55,188 bases of DNA, taken from assembly GCA_021166835.1 (NCBI GenBank), contig JAJPEN010000055.1, positions 1 to 55,188 on the forward strand. The letters are read 5' to 3'. Shown in pieces: positions 53,796-55,188 of this stretch; position 1 is the first letter of the stretch; each line of letters begins with the position of its first letter. The notes below the pieces were generated by a model. The model searched no databases and had not been told where the DNA came from. It was given only the letters and a program-made list of their open reading frames with translations. The DNA is from Burkholderiaceae bacterium. Its GTDB lineage: Bacteria > Pseudomonadota > Gammaproteobacteria > Burkholderiales > Burkholderiaceae. The position numbers were made by a program, and so were the translations under genes.

Positions 53796-54632
53796 ATGGC
53801 CTACCTGCTCATCGACATCGGCAACACGTTCCTGAAGTGGGGAACGTATTCGCGCGGCACGCCCGGCGCGCGCGCGCTGGCGCACGAACGCACGATCGCC
53901 TCGGGACGCGTGCTGCTCGAGGAGATCTCGATGGTCACGAAGGAGTGGCGCCGCCAGCCGCTGCCCGAGGCCGTGGTGATCTCCAACGTCGCCGGCACGG
54001 CGGTCGTCAATCCGGTGCTGCGCGCGCTCGAAGTCTGGCCCGGCGCCCCGGAGGCGCACTGGATCGTCTCGCGCGCCGAGCAGTGCGGCGTGAAGAACGG
54101 ATACCTGAACCCGGCCGCCCTCGGCTGCGACCGATGGGCGGCGCTGATCGGCGCGCGCGCGCTGCTCGGCGAGCGCGCGGCGCTGGTCGTCGTCTGCGGC
54201 ACGGCGACGACGATGGACCTGCTCACCGCCGACGGGCATTTCCTCGGCGGCGGCATCATGCCGGGCCTCGGGCTGATGGTGCGCGCGCTGCACCAGAACA
54301 CCGCGACGCTGCCCGACGCGCAGGGCGACTACGTCGACTACCCGCGCCAGACCGTCGATGCGATCGCCTCGGGTTGCATGCACGCGCAGGCCGGCGCCGT
54401 CGAGCGGCTCTTCTTCCTGCACAAGCGCCATCACCCCGACCTGCGCTGCATTCTCTCGGGCGGCGCGGCGCGCACGCTCGGTCCGCGGCTGACGATCGAC
54501 TTCATCTATCACGAGCATCTAGTGCTCGAGGGCCTGTACCAGATCGCCGCCTCGTTGCCGCAACCGGGCGCGACGACCTCCGGCGGGCGCGGCGAACCGC
54601 AGGCCCGCAACGCCTCCGGCGAGCGCAGCTAG
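53796..54632 (+). CDS. coaX: type III pantothenate kinase
   Basis: A 278-aa ASKHA-fold kinase, the first step of CoA synthesis. LLIDIGNTFLKWG (phosphate 1), GCDRWAALIGARALLG, VVCGTATTMDLLTADGHFLG (phosphate 2), GGIMPGLGLMVRAL and SGGAARTLGPRL. 52 bp after the fumarase gene and co-directional. Confidence 0.95.
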   Translation: MAYLLIDIGNTFLKWGTYSRGTPGARALAHERTIASGRVLLEEISMVTKEWRRQPLPEAVVISNVAGTAVVNPVLRALEVWPGAPEAHWIVSRAEQCGVKNGYLNPAALGCDRWAALIGARALLGERAALVVVCGTATTMDLLTADGHFLGGGIMPGLGLMVRALHQNTATLPDAQGDYVDYPRQTVDAIASGCMHAQAGAVERLFFLHKRHHPDLRCILSGGAARTLGPRLTIDFIYHEHLVLEGLYQIAASLPQPGATTSGGRGEPQARNASGERS

Positions 54633-55049
54633 CTAGCGGGAATCGAGCGCGGCGATGCCCGCGCGGCCGATGCGCACGTCGTCGCTCGATTTCACGCCGG
54701 AGACGCCCACCGCGCCGACGCACTGCCCGTCGACGACGATCGGAACGCCCCCCTCGAGCATCCCTTCGAGCGGCACCGACAGGAATGCGTAGCGCCCGCC
54801 GTTGATGCTCTCCTCGTAGAGCCGCGATTCGCGCCGCCCGAGCGCGGCCGTGCGCGCCTTGTGCTGGCAGATCTGCGCCGAGATCGGCGCGGCGCCGTCC
54901 AGCCGTTGCAGCCACAGCAGGTGTCCGCCGTCGTCGACGACGGCGATCGACACCGCCCAGCCGTTGCGCAGGGCTTCGGCCTGTGCCGCCTCGCCGATCG
55001 CTTTCGCGTCGGCCGCTTCGAGCATGCGTTTCGTCTTCACGGCAGCCAT
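54633..55049 (-). CDS. GlcG/HbpS-family heme-binding-like protein
   Basis: A 138-aa protein: MLEAADAKAIGEAAQAEALR, VSIAVVDDGGHLLWLQRLDG, ISAQICQHKARTAALGRRES, LEGGVPIVVDGQCVGAVGVSG. This is the GlcG/HbpS fold, known from heme binding and from glycolate/diol operons. Converges on coaX. Start ATG 55049. Confidence 0.88.
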   Translation of the reverse strand: MAAVKTKRMLEAADAKAIGEAAQAEALRNGWAVSIAVVDDGGHLLWLQRLDGAAPISAQICQHKARTAALGRRESRLYEESINGGRYAFLSVPLEGMLEGGVPIVVDGQCVGAVGVSGVKSSDDVRIGRAGIAALDSR

Positions 55050-55188
55050 TTCCTCCCTTTGTCGATGGCTTAGGGCCTGTTCACCCTACGATCGTCCCCG
55101 CGCCGGGGCCTGCCGAGCCGCAAACGGCGGCGCTGGCGCCGCGCGTGGCGGTGCCACGCAAGGAGCCAGCAACGAAGTGTGGCGGCTC

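Overview
The window reads as chromosome of a GC-rich betaproteobacterium-like Gram-negative. That placement is an inference from class I fumarase next to type III pantothenate kinase, parE-parC, a PEP-CTERM/poly-GlcNAc locus and tRNA-Ser; no rRNA or other decisive marker is present. It splits into a decayed integron (1-13.2 kb), a conserved core (13.2-42.3 kb), an accessory island (42.3-49.9 kb) and a second core block (49.9-55.2 kb).

Integron, 1-13.2 kb. About seventeen gene cassettes, all on the minus strand, are separated by sixteen complete attC sites, plus part of one at base 1. From the attI end (right) to the distal end (left) they hold: a membrane protein, a 101-aa protein, a 324-aa protein, an AlbA_2/HicB chimera, two diverged non-coding duplicates, HicA-HicB, a 347-aa + 65-aa gene pair, a 120-aa protein, two frameshifted genes, BrnT-BrnA, a DUF4145 protein, a composite GNAT/IS66/hypothetical cassette, a small broken membrane protein, a MAPEG protein and an aadA-type aminoglycoside nucleotidyltransferase. 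The integrase gene (plus strand, 12.2 kb) keeps an SOS/LexA-type operator, but the protein has internal deletions, lacks its catalytic C-terminal half and runs in frame into the remains of an unrelated gene. The array is therefore probably immobile unless an integrase acts in trans. Frameshifts cluster in this accessory DNA while nearly all core genes are intact, which argues for real decay rather than poor sequence.

Core, 13.2-42.3 kb. A minus-strand run holds a small membrane protein, parE, parC, htpG, a uracil/deoxyinosine glycosylase-like gene and a spermidine-synthase-like gene. A Cys/Met-metabolism PLP enzyme converges on kup. A short-Q-loop cytochrome bd oxidase (cydAB/cioAB type) diverges from a MocR regulator whose likely operators, two CTACGGGTT repeats, lie between them. 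Next come haoA-haoB (octaheme hydroxylamine oxidoreductase and partner), a DUF72 gene, and an operon of a PEP-CTERM protein with pgaD-, pgaC- and pgaA-like genes but no pgaB. A D-tartrate dehydratase-like enolase, two membrane proteins, a Tag-type 3-methyladenine glycosylase, a GST and a frameshifted ketopantoate-reductase-like gene complete the block.

Island, 42.3-49.9 kb. This stretch abuts the 3' end of tRNA-Ser(GGA). It carries a HicB fragment, an HNH/coiled-coil protein, a secreted protein, a 5'-truncated IS630 transposase, two small secreted YHYH-type proteins with a DUF5334 protein and a Gly-rich membrane peptide, and an M48 lipoprotein protease. No integrase was found in it.

After the tRNA come acs, class I fumarase, coaX and a GlcG/HbpS-family gene.
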